From positions 310,001 to 374,000 of the forward strand of contig NZ_KB908258.1 in assembly GCF_000382405.1 (NCBI RefSeq): 64,000 nucleotides of DNA, in the 5' to 3' direction. Below, piece after piece: positions 9,697 to 20,406 of the stretch. The number at the start of each line of letters is the position of its first letter. Positions within the stretch are counted from its first letter, which is position 1. This DNA is from Mycobacterium sp. 141. Lineage in GTDB: Bacteria > Actinomycetota > Actinomycetes > Mycobacteriales > Mycobacteriaceae. Position numbers and translations under genes: made by a program. The notes beneath the pieces were generated by a model. That model saw only the letters and a list, made by a program, of their open reading frames with translations, made no database searches and was not told where the DNA came from.

Positions 9697-11409
9697 ATGA
9701 CCCTGGCTGAGAAAACCCCGTTTTCCCAAGTCATCGCGCCGCGTCGGCCCTTCCCCGCCCGCGTCGGCCCAACTGGCAACCTGATCTATCGACTGATCAC
9801 GACGACCGACCACAAGCTCATCGGGATCATGTACATGGTCGCGTGCTTTTCGTTCTTCTTCACCGGCGGTCTGATGGCCCTGCTCATGCGCACCGAGCTC
9901 GCGCAACCCGGCCTGCAGTTCCTGTCCAATGAGCAGTACAACCAGTTGTTCACCATGCACGGCACGGTGATGCTGTTGTTCTATGCCACGCCGATCGTGT
10001 TCGGGTTCGCCAACCTGGTGCTGCCGCTGCAGATCGGTGCGCCCGATGTGGCGTTCCCACGCCTGAACGCATTGTCGTTCTGGCTGTTCGTCTTTGGCGG
10101 ACTCATCACGATCTCGGGGTTCATCACGCCCAGTGGCGCGCCCGACTTCGGCTGGACCGCCTACACCCCGCTCAGCGATGCCGTGCACTCACCTGGCGCA
10201 GGCGCAGACCTGTGGATCCTGGGTCTGGCGGTCGGCGGCCTCGGCACCATCCTCGGGGCGGTCAACATGATCACCACCGTGGTCTGCATGCGCGCCCCCG
10301 GCATGACGATGTTCCGGATGCCGATCTTCACGTGGAACATCCTGATCACCAGCGTCCTGGCGCTGCTGGTGTTCCCGCTGCTGACCTCCGCGTTGTTCGG
10401 CTTGGCCGCCGACCGTCACCTCGGCGCGCACATCTACGACCCGGCCAACGGCGGAGTCATCTTGTGGCAGCACCTGTTCTGGTTCTTCGGCCACCCCGAG
10501 GTCTACATCGTCGCGCTGCCGTTCTTCGGCATCGTCACCGAGATCATCCCTGTGTTCGCACGAAAGCCGTTGTTCGGCTACACCACGCTGATCTACGCCA
10601 CCGTGAGCATCGCGGCCCTGTCGATGGCGGTGTGGGCGCACCACATGTTCGCCACGGGAGCCGTTCTGCTGCCGTTCTTCTCGCTGATGTCCTACATGAT
10701 CGCAGTGCCCACCGGGATCAAGTTCTTCAACTGGATCGGCACCATGTGGAAGGGTCAGTTGACCTTCGAGACGCCCATGCTGTTCTCGGTGGGCTTCATG
10801 GTCACCTTCCTGCTGGGCGGCCTCTCCGGGGTGATGCTGGCCAGCCCGCCGATCGACTTCCACGTCACCGACACGTATTTCCTGGTGGCCCACTTCCACT
10901 ACGTGCTCTTCGGCACCATCGTGTTCGCCTCCTTCGGCGGCGTGTACTTCTGGTTCCCGAAGATGACCGGACGCCTGCTCGACGAGCGGCTGGGCAAGGT
11001 GCACTTCTGGCTGACCTTCATCGGGTTCCACACCACGTTTCTGGTGCAGCACTGGCTGGGTGACGAGGGCATGCCCCGGCGCTACGCCGACTACCTGTCC
11101 AGCGACGGGTTCACCACGCTCAACGTCGTCTCGACGATCGGCTCGTTCATCCTGGGCATCTCGATGTTGCCGTTCGTCTGGAACGTGTTCAAGAGCTGGC
11201 GCTACGGCGAACCCGTCACCGTCGACGATCCCTGGGGCCATGGCAATTCACTGGAATGGGCCACCAGTTGCCCACCGCCGCGGCACAACTTCACCGAGCT
11301 GCCGCGCATCCGCTCAGAGCGCCCGGCGTTCGAGCTGCACTACCCGCACATGGTCGAACGCATGCGCGCGGAGTCGCATGTCGGCCGGCATCCGCGCACC
11401 GACGACTAG
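9697..11409 (+). CDS. ctaD: Cytochrome c oxidase subunit I (aa3-type)
   Basis: The 570-residue heme-copper oxidase subunit has twelve predicted helices. It carries the low-spin heme ligand region ([13 protein letters not shown]), the Cu-B/tyrosine motif [15 protein letters not shown], the histidine pair WAHHMFATG, and [15 protein letters not shown] near the last heme ligands. The D-channel pattern N-x10-D-x6-N ([12 protein letters not shown]) and the K-channel lysine in PTGIKFFNW are present, so proton pumping should be intact (A1 type). GGAGGTG precedes the ATG. Mycobacteria usually carry their main ctaD elsewhere, so this is probably a paralogue tied to the NO cluster and the shared palindrome upstream. 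No subunit II or III lies nearby. Confidence 0.92.
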   Translation: MTLAEKTPFSQVIAPRRPFPARVGPTGNLIYRLITTTDHKLIGIMYMVACFSFFFTGGLMALLMRTELAQPGLQFLSNEQYNQLFTMHGTVMLLFYATPIVFGFANLVLPLQIGAPDVAFPRLNALSFWLFVFGGLITISGFITPSGAPDFGWTAYTPLSDAVHSPGAGADLWILGLAVGGLGTILGAVNMITTVVCMRAPGMTMFRMPIFTWNILITSVLALLVFPLLTSALFGLAADRHLGAHIYDPANGGVILWQHLFWFFGHPEVYIVALPFFGIVTEIIPVFARKPLFGYTTLIYATVSIAALSMAVWAHHMFATGAVLLPFFSLMSYMIAVPTGIKFFNWIGTMWKGQLTFETPMLFSVGFMVTFLLGGLSGVMLASPPIDFHVTDTYFLVAHFHYVLFGTIVFASFGGVYFWFPKMTGRLLDERLGKVHFWLTFIGFHTTFLVQHWLGDEGMPRRYADYLSSDGFTTLNVVSTIGSFILGISMLPFVWNVFKSWRYGEPVTVDDPWGHGNSLEWATSCPPPRHNFTELPRIRSERPAFELHYPHMVERMRAESHVGRHPRTDD

Positions 11410-11422
11410 CACGCCGGCCGAC

Positions 11423-11468
11423 GTCACGCTGGCGTGACGCTCGGGCTCGAGCGTCACGCCAGCGTGAC
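11423..11468. repeat. Intergenic palindrome, family A copy 1
   Basis: Two perfect 21-bp arms (11423-11443 and 11448-11468) are separated by GGCT; the arms begin GTCACGCTGGCGTGACGC. It follows ctaD by 13 bp and could end its transcript, though no T-run follows. Related copies lie at 26126-26173 and 31605-31654. Confidence 0.9.
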
Positions 11469-11596
11469 TCGGGGGAGGTTGCGGCGGTCATGACGTCTCC
11501 CTTGGTATGGCGGGCCGGCCGTTCCGGCACCTTCGTCAGAGATAACCGGACTACGGTCCGATTGCATTCCCGCGTTCGAGAAAAATCTTCACTCAC

Positions 11597-11687
11597 CCCG
11601 CGAGCGTGCACACTCGCGGGCCGCACGAGCGTGCGCCCGATGCTGACTGTTGGCGGCGTGTCCAGCGGCAGACCCGCACGCTCGCGG
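11597..11687. repeat. Compound inverted repeats downstream of fbiC
   Basis: CCCGCGAG (11597-11604) and CTCGCGGG (11613-11620) form a short hairpin. The 12-mer CCGCGAGCGTGC (11598-11609) recurs inverted at 11676-11687. GCACG-AG-CGTGC lies between them at 11623-11634. The block fills most of the ctaD-fbiC gap and has no convincing ORF. Confidence 0.7.
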
Positions 11688-11706
11688 TGCAAAGAAGAAG
11701 AAGGGG

Positions 11707-14277
11707 TCAGGCCGCGAGAGGTGAGTAATCCGTGGTGCGCTGGCGCGCGGGACGACCGATGCCCTCGGCGATGGCGACGAGTTCCTCGACGGTCTTGGCC
11801 GAGCCGTTCTCCGAGCCGGCCATGCGCGAGATGGTCTCCTCCATCAACGTGCCACCCAGGTCGTTGGCACCGCCGCGCAACATCACCTGCGTGCGCTCGA
11901 CACCCAGCTTGACCCAGCTGGTTTGGATATGGGAGATCCTGCCGTGCAACATGATCCGCGCCAATGCATGTACCGCCCGGTTGTCGCGGTGCGTCGGCCC
12001 CGGCCGGGCCCCACCTGCGAGATACAGCGGTGAGGACTGGTGCACGAACGGCAGCGGCACGAACTCGGTGAAGCCGCCGGTACGGTCCTGGATACCGCGC
12101 AGCACGTTGAGATGCCCCACCCAGTGCTTGGGAGTGTCGACGTGGCCGTACATCATGGTCGACGACGAACGCAGGCCCACCTCATGAGCGGTGGTCACCA
12201 CGTCAATCCATTCCGAGGTGGGCAGCTTGCCTTTGGTGAGCACCCAGCGCACCTCGTCGTCGAGGATTTCGGCAGCCGTGCCCGGGATGGTGTCCAAACC
12301 CGCCTCGCGCAGGCTGATCAGCCACTCCCGGACCGACAACCCGCTACGGGTCACGCCGTTGGCGATCTCCATGGGACTGAACGCGTGCACATGCATCGAC
12401 GGCACCCGCGCCTTGACCGCCCGCACGAGATCGGCGTAGCCGGTGACGGGAAGTTCCGGATCGATGCCGCCCTGCATGCAGACCTCGGTGGCGCCGGCGA
12501 CGTGTGCTTCCCACGCCCGGTCGGCCACCTCGCCGGTCGACAACGAGTACGCGTCCGCGTCGCCCTTGCGTTGCGCGAAGGCGCAGAAGCGGCAGCCGGT
12601 GTAGCAGATGTTGGTGAAGTTGATGTTGCGGTTGACGACGAACGTCACGTCGTCGCCGACGGTATCCCTACGAAGCGAATCAGCCAGCGCGGCAACGGCT
12701 TCCAATGCCGGACCGTCGGCCGTGGCCAGCGCGAGGTACTCGTCGTCGCTGCAGCCGCCGGGGTCGCGTTCTGCGGAGCGCAGTGCGGCGAGCACATCGG
12801 TGTCGATGCGCTCGGGCGCCCGCGCCGCCAGCTCGGAGACCTTCTCCCGGATCGACTCCCAGTCACCGAACGCGCTGTTCAAGTCGCTGCGGGTCTCGGT
12901 GCGCCGCCCCTCCGCATCGATAGCGGTGTGTAAATCGGTGCGGCCCAACGACTCCGACGCCTCATCCGGCTCCTGCCAGGGCCGGCCCACCGGGTTGACG
13001 TCGCGGGCCAGTCCGGTGTCGGGGTCGGCCAGCGCGTCGACGTGCCCACGCACCCGAGGGTCGATCCATGCCGCGCCTGCCTGCACATAGGTCGGCTGCG
13101 CGGTCAGCCGCTGCACCAGGTCATAGCCCGCCTCGGCGGTCACATCAGCGAGATCGTCGAGCGCCGGCCAGGGGCGCTCGGGGTTGACGTGATCGGGGGT
13201 CAGCGGTGAGACGCCACCCCAGTCGTCGACGCCGGCTCCGATCAGGGCCAGGCATTCGTCGCGGGACACTAGGTTCGGCGGCGCCTGGATGCGCATCTTG
13301 GGGCCGAGCACCAGGCGCGTCACCGCGATGGTCGCCAGGAAATCGTCCATGCCGGCATCGGGCGTCGCCGCCATCGCAGTGTGGTCCTTGGCCCGGAAGT
13401 TCTGCACGATCACTTCCTGCACATGACCGAATTCCTTGTGCGACTTACGGATCGCGTGCATCGTCTCGGCGCGTTCGGTGAGCGTCTCGCCGATGCCGAC
13501 CAGCAGACCGGTGGTGAACGGGATGGAAAGCCGGCCGGCGTCGTCGAGTGTGCGCAACCGGACCGCCGGATCCTTGTCCGGGCTGCCGTAATGCGCGGCA
13601 CCGCGCGTCTCGAATAGCCGCCGCGAGGTGGTCTCCAGCATCATGCCCATCGACGGGGCGACCGGCTTGAGCCGGGAGAGCTCCGACCAACTCATCACCC
13701 CGGGATTGAGGTGCGGCAGCAGGCCCGTCTCCTCCAGAACCCGGATGGCCATGGCCCGTAGGTAATCCAGCGTGGAATCGTAGCCCCGCTCGTCGAGCCA
13801 CCGGCGGGCCTCGTCCCACCGCGCCTCGGGACGATCGCCGAGCGTGAAAAGCGCTTCCTTGCAGCCCAGTTCGGCACCACGCCGAGCGACATCGAGGATC
13901 TCGTCGGGTTCCATGTACATGCCGAGGCCCTGGCTGCGCAGCCGGCCCGGCACCGTGACAAAGGTGCAGTAATGACAGGTGTCGCGGCACAGGTGGGTGA
14001 CGGGGATGAAGACCTTGCGTGAGTAGCTGACCGGCAATCTGCCGGTGCCGCCGCGACGGCCCGCTGAGGTCAGGCCCGCGTCGCGCACCCGCGCGGCGCT
14101 CGCGCACAAATCGGCCAGATCATCACCGCGCGCGGTCATCGCAACGGCGGCTTCATCGACGTTGAGTGCGACGCCGTCGCGGGCTCGGCGCAAGACGCGC
14201 CGCAACGCGGCGGCGTTGGCTTTCGATGGGACCACCGGGCTGGGCAGGTCGGCGCCGTGCTGGGGGTTCAGAGCCAC
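11707..14277 (-). CDS. fbiC: FO synthase (CofG-CofH fusion), coenzyme F420 biosynthesis
   Basis: The 856-residue bifunctional radical SAM enzyme makes the deazaflavin FO from tyrosine and 5-amino-6-ribitylamino-uracil. The CofG half carries C97-x3-C101-x2-C104 in [10 protein letters not shown]; the CofH half carries [10 protein letters not shown] near residue 560. Each cysteine trio binds a 4Fe-4S cluster. Length and two-domain order match actinobacterial FbiC (Rv1173). It is single and flanked by intergenic palindromes. The Rv1155-like flavin/F420 protein at 34492-34935 is a candidate user of the cofactor. Confidence 0.96.
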   Translation of the reverse strand: MALNPQHGADLPSPVVPSKANAAALRRVLRRARDGVALNVDEAAVAMTARGDDLADLCASAARVRDAGLTSAGRRGGTGRLPVSYSRKVFIPVTHLCRDTCHYCTFVTVPGRLRSQGLGMYMEPDEILDVARRGAELGCKEALFTLGDRPEARWDEARRWLDERGYDSTLDYLRAMAIRVLEETGLLPHLNPGVMSWSELSRLKPVAPSMGMMLETTSRRLFETRGAAHYGSPDKDPAVRLRTLDDAGRLSIPFTTGLLVGIGETLTERAETMHAIRKSHKEFGHVQEVIVQNFRAKDHTAMAATPDAGMDDFLATIAVTRLVLGPKMRIQAPPNLVSRDECLALIGAGVDDWGGVSPLTPDHVNPERPWPALDDLADVTAEAGYDLVQRLTAQPTYVQAGAAWIDPRVRGHVDALADPDTGLARDVNPVGRPWQEPDEASESLGRTDLHTAIDAEGRRTETRSDLNSAFGDWESIREKVSELAARAPERIDTDVLAALRSAERDPGGCSDDEYLALATADGPALEAVAALADSLRRDTVGDDVTFVVNRNINFTNICYTGCRFCAFAQRKGDADAYSLSTGEVADRAWEAHVAGATEVCMQGGIDPELPVTGYADLVRAVKARVPSMHVHAFSPMEIANGVTRSGLSVREWLISLREAGLDTIPGTAAEILDDEVRWVLTKGKLPTSEWIDVVTTAHEVGLRSSSTMMYGHVDTPKHWVGHLNVLRGIQDRTGGFTEFVPLPFVHQSSPLYLAGGARPGPTHRDNRAVHALARIMLHGRISHIQTSWVKLGVERTQVMLRGGANDLGGTLMEETISRMAGSENGSAKTVEELVAIAEGIGRPARQRTTDYSPLAA

Positions 14278-14524
14278 GCCCGTATAACCCCGGCGTAGTT
14301 GTCAATCATCCACGCGTCTCACATTCTGAAACCTTGGCGCCTGCCATAGAGGTCACAGTAGTACTGGGCTCTGCTGCAGTGCGGTCCTGCTGCGCCCGAT
14401 CACGGGCCGGAATCCCCACGACGCGCCTGGCAGTGACGACACGCCGATGTTCGCTGTCGTTATCGACTCCGTGCGCGATAGGTTAAGGCCTGAGTTGGGG
14501 CTGTGAACTTCCAGGGAGCTGTTG

Positions 14525-15739
14525 ATGACTGTATCCGCATCTGTGCGCACGTGTCTCGTCGCTGGAGCAGCCGCGGCCACCGCCACAACAATCGCACTCG
14601 CCCCGGTCCAGGTGACGCCCGCAGATATCGCAGTCCCGGCTCATCCGACGACCACACAGCCCGCCCTGTCGCAGGCCATGGTCGAGTTGCTGGCCGCAGC
14701 CAGTCAGATGACCGCTGCAGTACCCACACCGGTGATGCCGGCGCCGGGCCCGGGCGGCGCGCCGGCCATCGGGGCCTCGATCCTGCCGACACCCAACGCG
14801 GTGGTGATCGCCCCGCAGAGCACCGCAAGCGATTCCATCGTCAACGTCTGGAACAGCGCCGTGCAGTGGATCAACTACGGCGTCGATCTCCTGAACTGGG
14901 CGACGAACCTGGTGCCGCTGCTCGGGATCATCGGCGACCAGGTCAGCATCATCTACTACAACCTGGTGTTACCGGTGGCCGACAGTTTCGTTGTCGGCTT
15001 GGTGGCTCCCGTGGTCGACGCTCCGCTGGACCTCAGCGTCTGGGCCAATGGCATCGGGGCCGTCGGCTCCGCAATAGGGACCGGTCTCGTCAACACCGCG
15101 ACTGCGGAGTTCAATTACTTCTTCGGCTGGCTGATCCCACCGGCGCCACCACTGTCGTCCACCGAGACGGCACAGACCATGACACTGTCATCGATTGCCC
15201 AGACACGCCCGCTGTCGACGGCATTCGCCGACGTGGCCGAGACCTTGAGCAGCGGGTTCAAGGGCTTGACGGTGCGCCCCGCCGCGGCCACCGAAGAAAC
15301 CTCCGCTGCCGAGAAGAATTCCGTGCAGACGGCGAGCGCCGACGGCGACGCCGCCACGTCCGACGGTGCAGATCAACCGCAGGACATTGCCGGGGACGCC
15401 GTCAAACAGCTCGCCGCTACGACCACGGCGGCAACGGCGACTGCGACCGATGAGGTCACCAGCGTCCCGAAGTCGGTGCGGCGGTCGCTGCAGTTGCAGA
15501 AGCCCACGACCGACAGCATCACGAGCACGTCGCCGCGATCGCGGATCAAGGATGTGAGCGACGGCGTCCGCAACGGCCCGGCCGATCTCAAGTCCAACGT
15601 GAAGAAGGCGACCGACGGGCTGCGCAACGCCGTGAAGGATGCCGCCAAGAGCACCCACCCGAAGACCGCGAAAACCGACACCTCCACGACCAACACCAAG
15701 ATCAAGACACCAGCCAAGAGCACGTCCGGAGACGACTAG
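14525..15739 (+). CDS. Exported Ala/Thr-rich protein, mycobacterial, function unknown
   Basis: ATG 14525 has AGGGAG 6 bp upstream; the 404-residue product begins with a signal-peptide-like segment (LVAGAAAATATTIALAP). A central part with hydrophobic and aromatic patches (WNSAVQWINYGVDLLNWA, LVPLLGIIGDQVSIIYYNL) is followed by a long charged Ser/Thr/Lys-rich tail of low complexity ending KSTSGDD. The layout resembles secreted or cell-wall proteins that are frequent in fast-growing mycobacteria. It takes the place that PE12 holds next to fbiC in M. tuberculosis. No enzymatic motif is seen and I assign no function. Confidence 0.75.
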   Translation: MTVSASVRTCLVAGAAAATATTIALAPVQVTPADIAVPAHPTTTQPALSQAMVELLAAASQMTAAVPTPVMPAPGPGGAPAIGASILPTPNAVVIAPQSTASDSIVNVWNSAVQWINYGVDLLNWATNLVPLLGIIGDQVSIIYYNLVLPVADSFVVGLVAPVVDAPLDLSVWANGIGAVGSAIGTGLVNTATAEFNYFFGWLIPPAPPLSSTETAQTMTLSSIAQTRPLSTAFADVAETLSSGFKGLTVRPAAATEETSAAEKNSVQTASADGDAATSDGADQPQDIAGDAVKQLAATTTAATATATDEVTSVPKSVRRSLQLQKPTTDSITSTSPRSRIKDVSDGVRNGPADLKSNVKKATDGLRNAVKDAAKSTHPKTAKTDTSTTNTKIKTPAKSTSGDD

Positions 15740-15740
15740 G

Positions 15741-16181
15741 TCAGCGGGACAGCGACCTGCGTAGCAACAGCGCCGGCGGCAGCGCCCCGAGCACCATGAA
15801 GAGCAGGGCACTGTAGGCCATCACGCCGTCGCCGCCGAAGACCACGTCACCGCCCGGGCCGCCGAGCGTCATGATTGCGACGGTCGCCAACCAGGTCAAC
15901 ATCGGCAACGCCGCGAGCCGTAACGATTCCGTGCATTGCATCGCGGCCCAGACCAGGGCGGCGTTCAGCGCGCCGCTGAGCAAAGCGCTGATCGGAAACG
16001 GGATGGAGCCGACGTAAGACGGCAGCAGCAGCGCGCCGACGACAGCGGAGATGACACCGTCGACGGCGAGCAGTGCCAGGACAATGCGGTCGAAGACCGG
16101 ACGGGATAGCGGCGCGTCGTCGACGCGCGACCTGGTTGCGTTCAGTTCGGGATGCTGTCGAGCAGTGAACCGACGACCCAC
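15741..16181 (-). CDS. Conserved mycobacterial membrane protein (Rv1171-like)
   Basis: The product of 146 residues has four predicted membrane helices: IVLALLAVDGVISAVVGALL, ALLSGALNAALVWAAM, LPMLTWLATVAIMTLGG and YSALLFMVLGALPPALLL. It sits downstream of mshB, as Rv1171 does in M. tuberculosis. The start is uncertain: the ATG at 16181 lies inside a separate 32-codon ORF, and no ATG/GTG/TTG occurs between that ORF's stop and the first helix. Function is unknown; linkage to mycothiol synthesis is positional only. Confidence 0.75.
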   Translation of the reverse strand: MGRRFTARQHPELNATRSRVDDAPLSRPVFDRIVLALLAVDGVISAVVGALLLPSYVGSIPFPISALLSGALNAALVWAAMQCTESLRLAALPMLTWLATVAIMTLGGPGGDVVFGGDGVMAYSALLFMVLGALPPALLLRRSLSR

Positions 16182-16240
16182 CGGAAGTTAGCCGCCCGGT
16201 CCTGCCAGTGCTGCAGGTTCGGATCGAGGTCGGGGTCCAT
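16142..16240 (-). CDS. Candidate 32-residue protein between mshB and the Rv1171-like gene
   Basis: A short ORF encodes MDPDLDPNLQHWQDRAANF plus 13 residues ending SIPN. GAAGGGA lies 6 bp before its ATG, a better ribosome site than that of the downstream membrane gene, whose start it overlaps by 40 bp in another frame. It could be a real small protein or a coupling ORF; alternatively the membrane protein starts differently and this is chance. Confidence 0.45.
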   Translation of the reverse strand: MDPDLDPNLQHWQDRAANFRWVVGSLLDSIPN

Positions 16241-16306
16241 GGGTTTCCCTTCGCCGCGCCGCTGACTCTTGCCGGATTTTTGGAGCTTACCCCGCGGCGG
16301 GAGAAC

Positions 16307-17173
16307 CTATTCCAGGACCAGCCCGGCGAGTAGGTCGGTTTCCCAGCCGCGGGCATCCCGGGGGCCGGCCTCGCCTGCGATAAGCAGGTAGTGCTCTTCC
16401 CCCAGGATGGGCAGCGCGATGTTGTTCGACAGCGCGCAGGCCCGGCCGTCGGGAGCGACGGTGACCTGGGTGGCATGGGCCTGCATCGCGGCGATCTTGG
16501 CCGGCAACTGGGCGGTGCCGTCGATGACGGCGTCGATCCGGTCATCGGGGTAGCCGAACGGCACGTCCTTGATGTCGACGGTGATCCACCCGTCGGGCAA
16601 TCCTGACAGCGTGCGCAACCCGGCGCCCATGGCGCTCGTAGCCGTGACCGTCCAATAGAACTTCGGTACGACCCAGCCATTCTCGGCTGCGGCCACAACC
16701 GCGGCGGTCGTGACCCGGTGGGTCTGGATGTGATCGGGGTGGCCGTAGCCGCCCTCGGGGTCGTAGGTGACGATGACGTGCGGCCGCATGCCGGTGATGA
16801 TTGCCGCGAGTGCGCCGACAGCTTCGCCCATGTCGGCGTCGACCCATCGCTGCCGTCCCCGCGCATGGTCGGTTCCCATGCCTGAATCGCGCCAGCGTCC
16901 CGGCCCGCCGAGGTAGTGCGGCGCTCCGACACCCAGCGCACCCAACGCGCGAGTGAGCTCACTGATGCGGTAACCGCCGAGCTGATCGGCGTGGTCGACG
17001 GACAGTAAGGAGTACTGTTCGCCGATCACCTCGCCTTCTTCGCCCAATGTGCACGTGACGACTCGGACATCGGCCCCGTGCGCGGCGTAGTGGGCGATGG
17101 TGGCGCCCGTGGTCAGAGTCTCGTCGTCCGGGTGGGCGTGGACGAACAACAGGCGGGGCTTTTCGTGGGACAT
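16307..17173 (-). CDS. mshB: Mycothiol biosynthesis GlcNAc-Ins deacetylase
   Basis: The zinc deacetylase removes acetate from GlcNAc-inositol, the second step of mycothiol synthesis. From ATG 17173 it has 288 residues. The metal site HAHPDDE (His14, Asp17) and the third ligand in [10 protein letters not shown] are present, as is PEGGYGHPD in the LmbE fold. Upstream in-frame starts exist (17212 and beyond), but family similarity begins at [18 protein letters not shown]. No strong ribosome site is seen. It is divergent from the CLC gene and corresponds to Rv1170. Confidence 0.94.
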   Translation of the reverse strand: MSHEKPRLLFVHAHPDDETLTTGATIAHYAAHGADVRVVTCTLGEEGEVIGEQYSLLSVDHADQLGGYRISELTRALGALGVGAPHYLGGPGRWRDSGMGTDHARGRQRWVDADMGEAVGALAAIITGMRPHVIVTYDPEGGYGHPDHIQTHRVTTAAVVAAAENGWVVPKFYWTVTATSAMGAGLRTLSGLPDGWITVDIKDVPFGYPDDRIDAVIDGTAQLPAKIAAMQAHATQVTVAPDGRACALSNNIALPILGEEHYLLIAGEAGPRDARGWETDLLAGLVLE

Positions 17174-17257
17174 CGACCGCGACAGTAGTCGGGTCACGAC
17201 CGGCACGGCCATACCTCCGGTTCTCATACCGACGCAGGTTGCCCTACATTCACGAAG

Positions 17258-18505
17258 GTGAACCGGCGCCACCTCGAATTCGGCTGCGGCATCGTTGTGG
17301 TTGGTCTGGGGGCCGGGCTCGCGGGCATGGCGACGACGCTGCTGTTGCACGCGGTCGAGCATCTGACCTATCACTACGCATTCGGCACGCTGCTCGAAGG
17401 GGTAACCGGCGCCGGCCCGCTACGCCGCGCGGTGGGGCCGATGACCGGCGGTGCGGTAGCCGGCTTCGGCTGGTGGGTGCTGCGCCGCTGGGCCGAGGTG
17501 CCCGCCCTGCCGGCGACGATCGCCTCCCGTCGGCGACTCCCGGCGCTGCCGCTGTCCCTCGACGCCGGCCTGCAAGTGCTGCTCGTGGGTTCCGGCGCCT
17601 CGCTCGGACGCGAAGGCGCTCCCCGCCAATTCGCCGCCGTGCTGGGTGATATCGGGACATCGCGATTGGCGCTGACGCCTCGCGACCGGGAAATCCTGCT
17701 GGCCTGTGCGGCCGGCGCGGGGCTGGCGGCGGTCTACAGCGTGCCGCTGGGTGGTGCGTTGTTCGCCCTTCGCATCGTGCTCAAGACGTGGCATCCGCGG
17801 GCCGTCGGTACGGCGTTGATCACTTCGAGCCTTGCCGTCGCGGTCGCCAGCCCGGTGACCCACTCCGCGCCCGCACTCGACTGGCCCGCCCCCCAACTGT
17901 CTTATCTGCTCACGGGTTTCGCGTTACTCCTGGCACCGCTCACGTTCGGAGTGGGGCTGGCTTTCAACCGCATCATGGACCTGGCCCGTCCTGCCTCGGC
18001 ACCGACATCGTGGTTGTTGATCCCGGCGATCGCCGCGGCCGGCCTGCTGATCGGAGTCTGCTCGATCCGCTGGCCCGAGCTACCCGGCAACGGTAAGAGC
18101 ATCCTCACGGTCGGTCTCGGCACCGGCATCACCTTGGCGGCTGCGGTCATGATCTTCCTGCTCAAACCTCTTCTCACCGCGGTCTTTCTGCGAGCCGGAG
18201 CGGTGGGTGGGATGCTCACGCCCGCGTTGGCCACCGGCTCAGCTCTGGGATCGATTGTGGCGCTGTCGATCAACACCTGGACCGGGCACTCTGTCAGTGT
18301 CGCCGGAGTGTCGTTGACGTGCGCCGCCGGCGTGCTCGCCGTCACGCAGCGCGCGCCCGTCTGGGCGGCCCTGTTTGTCTGGGAACTGGCCCGGCCGCCG
18401 TGGTGGGTGCTGTTGCCGTTCCTCGTCGCGGCCGCTGCTGCGCACGGGTTGCGTGTGCTGAGCGAGCGACGCCACCGCAGAGGCGGCTCGGCTATTTCGA
18501 TTTGA
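17258..18505 (+). CDS. CLC-family chloride channel/transporter
   Basis: The 415-residue membrane protein has about ten to twelve helices. CLC selectivity-filter signatures are visible: [11 protein letters not shown] with the gating glutamate, [17 protein letters not shown], and [11 protein letters not shown] near the fifth ion-binding loop. Known members exchange chloride for protons or conduct anions. There is no C-terminal CBS domain. The start is GTG 17258. It lies between mshB and lpqW, where M. tuberculosis has PE11/PPE17 and a TetR gene, so it is an accessory replacement. The 3' end overlaps convergent lpqW by 14 bp. Confidence 0.88.
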   Translation: MNRRHLEFGCGIVVVGLGAGLAGMATTLLLHAVEHLTYHYAFGTLLEGVTGAGPLRRAVGPMTGGAVAGFGWWVLRRWAEVPALPATIASRRRLPALPLSLDAGLQVLLVGSGASLGREGAPRQFAAVLGDIGTSRLALTPRDREILLACAAGAGLAAVYSVPLGGALFALRIVLKTWHPRAVGTALITSSLAVAVASPVTHSAPALDWPAPQLSYLLTGFALLLAPLTFGVGLAFNRIMDLARPASAPTSWLLIPAIAAAGLLIGVCSIRWPELPGNGKSILTVGLGTGITLAAAVMIFLLKPLLTAVFLRAGAVGGMLTPALATGSALGSIVALSINTWTGHSVSVAGVSLTCAAGVLAVTQRAPVWAALFVWELARPPWWVLLPFLVAAAAAHGLRVLSERRHRRGGSAISI

Positions 18506-20369
18506 CCCAGTCGCCGGCGTCGCCCACGATGCCGACCGGTACTGCGCCGGACAGGCTGACGTTCTGCACGCTCGGGCCGGCGGCGACGATTGTGGTGTCC
18601 TGCAGGATCGGCAACACCGTCGACATGTTCCACAATCGGGGCTCGACAGCCTGGATCACATCGGCGATGTTCTGGCTACCATCCAGTGCCGCATCGATTT
18701 TCGGCTGGATACTGCGATCACAGATGCCGGTGATGTTGCTGGGGGCCTGCACCAGATCACCGAAGTCCAGTGCCGGGGTCTGTGGTGGAGGCGTTGCCGT
18801 GGTGGCGGTCACCGGTGGCGCAGTGGTGGTGGTCTTCGACGGCGGCGCCGACGAAGGTGGCGGCGGTCCCGGCACCGTCGTCGAAACCGCGGTCGCCTCC
18901 AGGGCACGACATCCGTACCGCGAGGCAAGCGCGGTCGCGAGGTCTCCCCCGGCCTGATGCCAACCGACGATGGCGTCGACGCGATTGTTGGTCGATGCGT
19001 CGCCGTAGAGCGCCACGGGATCCAATGCCAGCACCGAGGCATCGATACCGACGTTGCGCAACTGGTCGGCCGCGGTGTTCGCCACCGCTACCGATGTCGG
19101 ATCGTTCGACGCGACGCCCAGCACCAGGGACAGCGGCACCCCGTCCTTGGTGATGCGCTGCCGACCGTTGTCCGGCAACGAGGTTCCCGGTGCGATCGCA
19201 GCGGGCTCGATCTGATAGCCCGCACCCTGCAGCAGCCCCAGCGCGGCATCGCGACTCATGGCCGGTGGTGCGGTCGGCACATAGCCGGGGTCCGACGGCG
19301 AGCGCACCTGAGCCTGTGCGAGCGTGACGGTGTTGTCGTCACCCGCGCCGACAGAGGCCAGCAGATCGACGTCGATCAGGTTCAGGATCGCCTTGCGCAC
19401 CTGCGCGTCGGCCAGCTTCGGCTCCTGGGCACGCAGCGTGAGTTGCAGCACCCGGGGCGTGACGATCCGTGCGGTACGCACGTCCGGGATGGCGCTGAGT
19501 TGCGCGAAAGTCGCTGCCCCGCCATGGATCTGGGCCACCTGCGTATCGCCGTTACGAATCGAGTCGGCCAGTGCCGCAGGCGCTCCACCGCGCCGGAACA
19601 GCACCAGGTCGGGTTTGGCCGGCACGCTCCAGAACCGGTCGTTGCGCGCCAAGAGAATCTCGTCGCGCTGCGGGTCGATGCTCTCCACCCGGAACTGTCC
19701 GCCGGTTACCGGCATGGCCCGGGCCAGGCCGGCACCGAACCCGCCCGGCACGTCTTTGACGATGTGGGCGGGCAGGATGTCATTGAACAGTTCCTGCCAG
19801 GCCGGATACGGCTGCGAGAAGGTCACCACCACCTGCTTGCCGCCGTCGACCGACTGCACCCCGGTGATCAGGTCATACCCGGCCGGGTCGACGACACCGG
19901 GCTGACCGACCATCTGCCGCCACAGATACCAGTAGTCGTCCGCGGCGATCGGCGCGTTGTCGGTCCACTGCGCCTCGGGCCTGATCTTGTAGGTGACGGT
20001 GAACGGGTTCTGGCTCGTCACCTCGGCAGACTCCAGCAGCGTCGTGTCGAGTTCCCAACGGGAACCGGTCGGCGACGTCGGGTCGGGCACAGGCCGGAAC
20101 GAGCTCGGCAGCACCATCGCGGCGATCGCTGCGTTCACCGGCGACTGATCGGAGAGCAGATGCGGGTTGAACCCTGGGCCGATCGAGTCGATGGCCATGA
20201 TCACCTGCATCGTTTTGGCCGGTGGTGGCGGGGTGACCTGCGTGGTCTCGGTGCTCTGCGGTGCGGGCGGCGGGCTGACCGTGCAGCCGCTGAACAACAG
20301 GACCGGAGTCGCGATCAGTGCACCGAGCGTCAGGTGGACACCGCTGCGCAGGCTGAGTCGGGTCGGCAC
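18492..20369 (-). CDS. lpqW: Lipoprotein LpqW, substrate-binding-protein family 5
   Basis: The 625-residue protein has a signal peptide ending in the lipobox LFSGC, with lipidated Cys29. A peptide/oligosaccharide-binding fold of the OppA type follows, including [18 protein letters not shown] and [21 protein letters not shown] Pro/Thr-rich linker interrupts the C-terminal lobe ([18 protein letters not shown]). In mycobacteria LpqW controls flux at the PIM4 branch point toward polar PIMs or lipomannan, acting with PimE, which is encoded at 24862-26055. It follows typA by 37 bp on the same strand. Confidence 0.9.
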   Translation of the reverse strand: MPTRLSLRSGVHLTLGALIATPVLLFSGCTVSPPPAPQSTETTQVTPPPPAKTMQVIMAIDSIGPGFNPHLLSDQSPVNAAIAAMVLPSSFRPVPDPTSPTGSRWELDTTLLESAEVTSQNPFTVTYKIRPEAQWTDNAPIAADDYWYLWRQMVGQPGVVDPAGYDLITGVQSVDGGKQVVVTFSQPYPAWQELFNDILPAHIVKDVPGGFGAGLARAMPVTGGQFRVESIDPQRDEILLARNDRFWSVPAKPDLVLFRRGGAPAALADSIRNGDTQVAQIHGGAATFAQLSAIPDVRTARIVTPRVLQLTLRAQEPKLADAQVRKAILNLIDVDLLASVGAGDDNTVTLAQAQVRSPSDPGYVPTAPPAMSRDAALGLLQGAGYQIEPAAIAPGTSLPDNGRQRITKDGVPLSLVLGVASNDPTSVAVANTAADQLRNVGIDASVLALDPVALYGDASTNNRVDAIVGWHQAGGDLATALASRYGCRALEATAVSTTVPGPPPPSSAPPSKTTTTAPPVTATTATPPPQTPALDFGDLVQAPSNITGICDRSIQPKIDAALDGSQNIADVIQAVEPRLWNMSTVLPILQDTTIVAAGPSVQNVSLSGAVPVGIVGDAGDWVKSK

Positions 20370-20406
20370 GCTAATCAGGGTAACGACAGTGAGTCGATGC
20401 CCCCGG

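Noticed and set aside
10189..11241. 350-codon minus-strand open frame opposite ctaD
   Set aside because: Antisense shadow with biased His/Gln/Glu composition; ctaD on the plus strand is certain.
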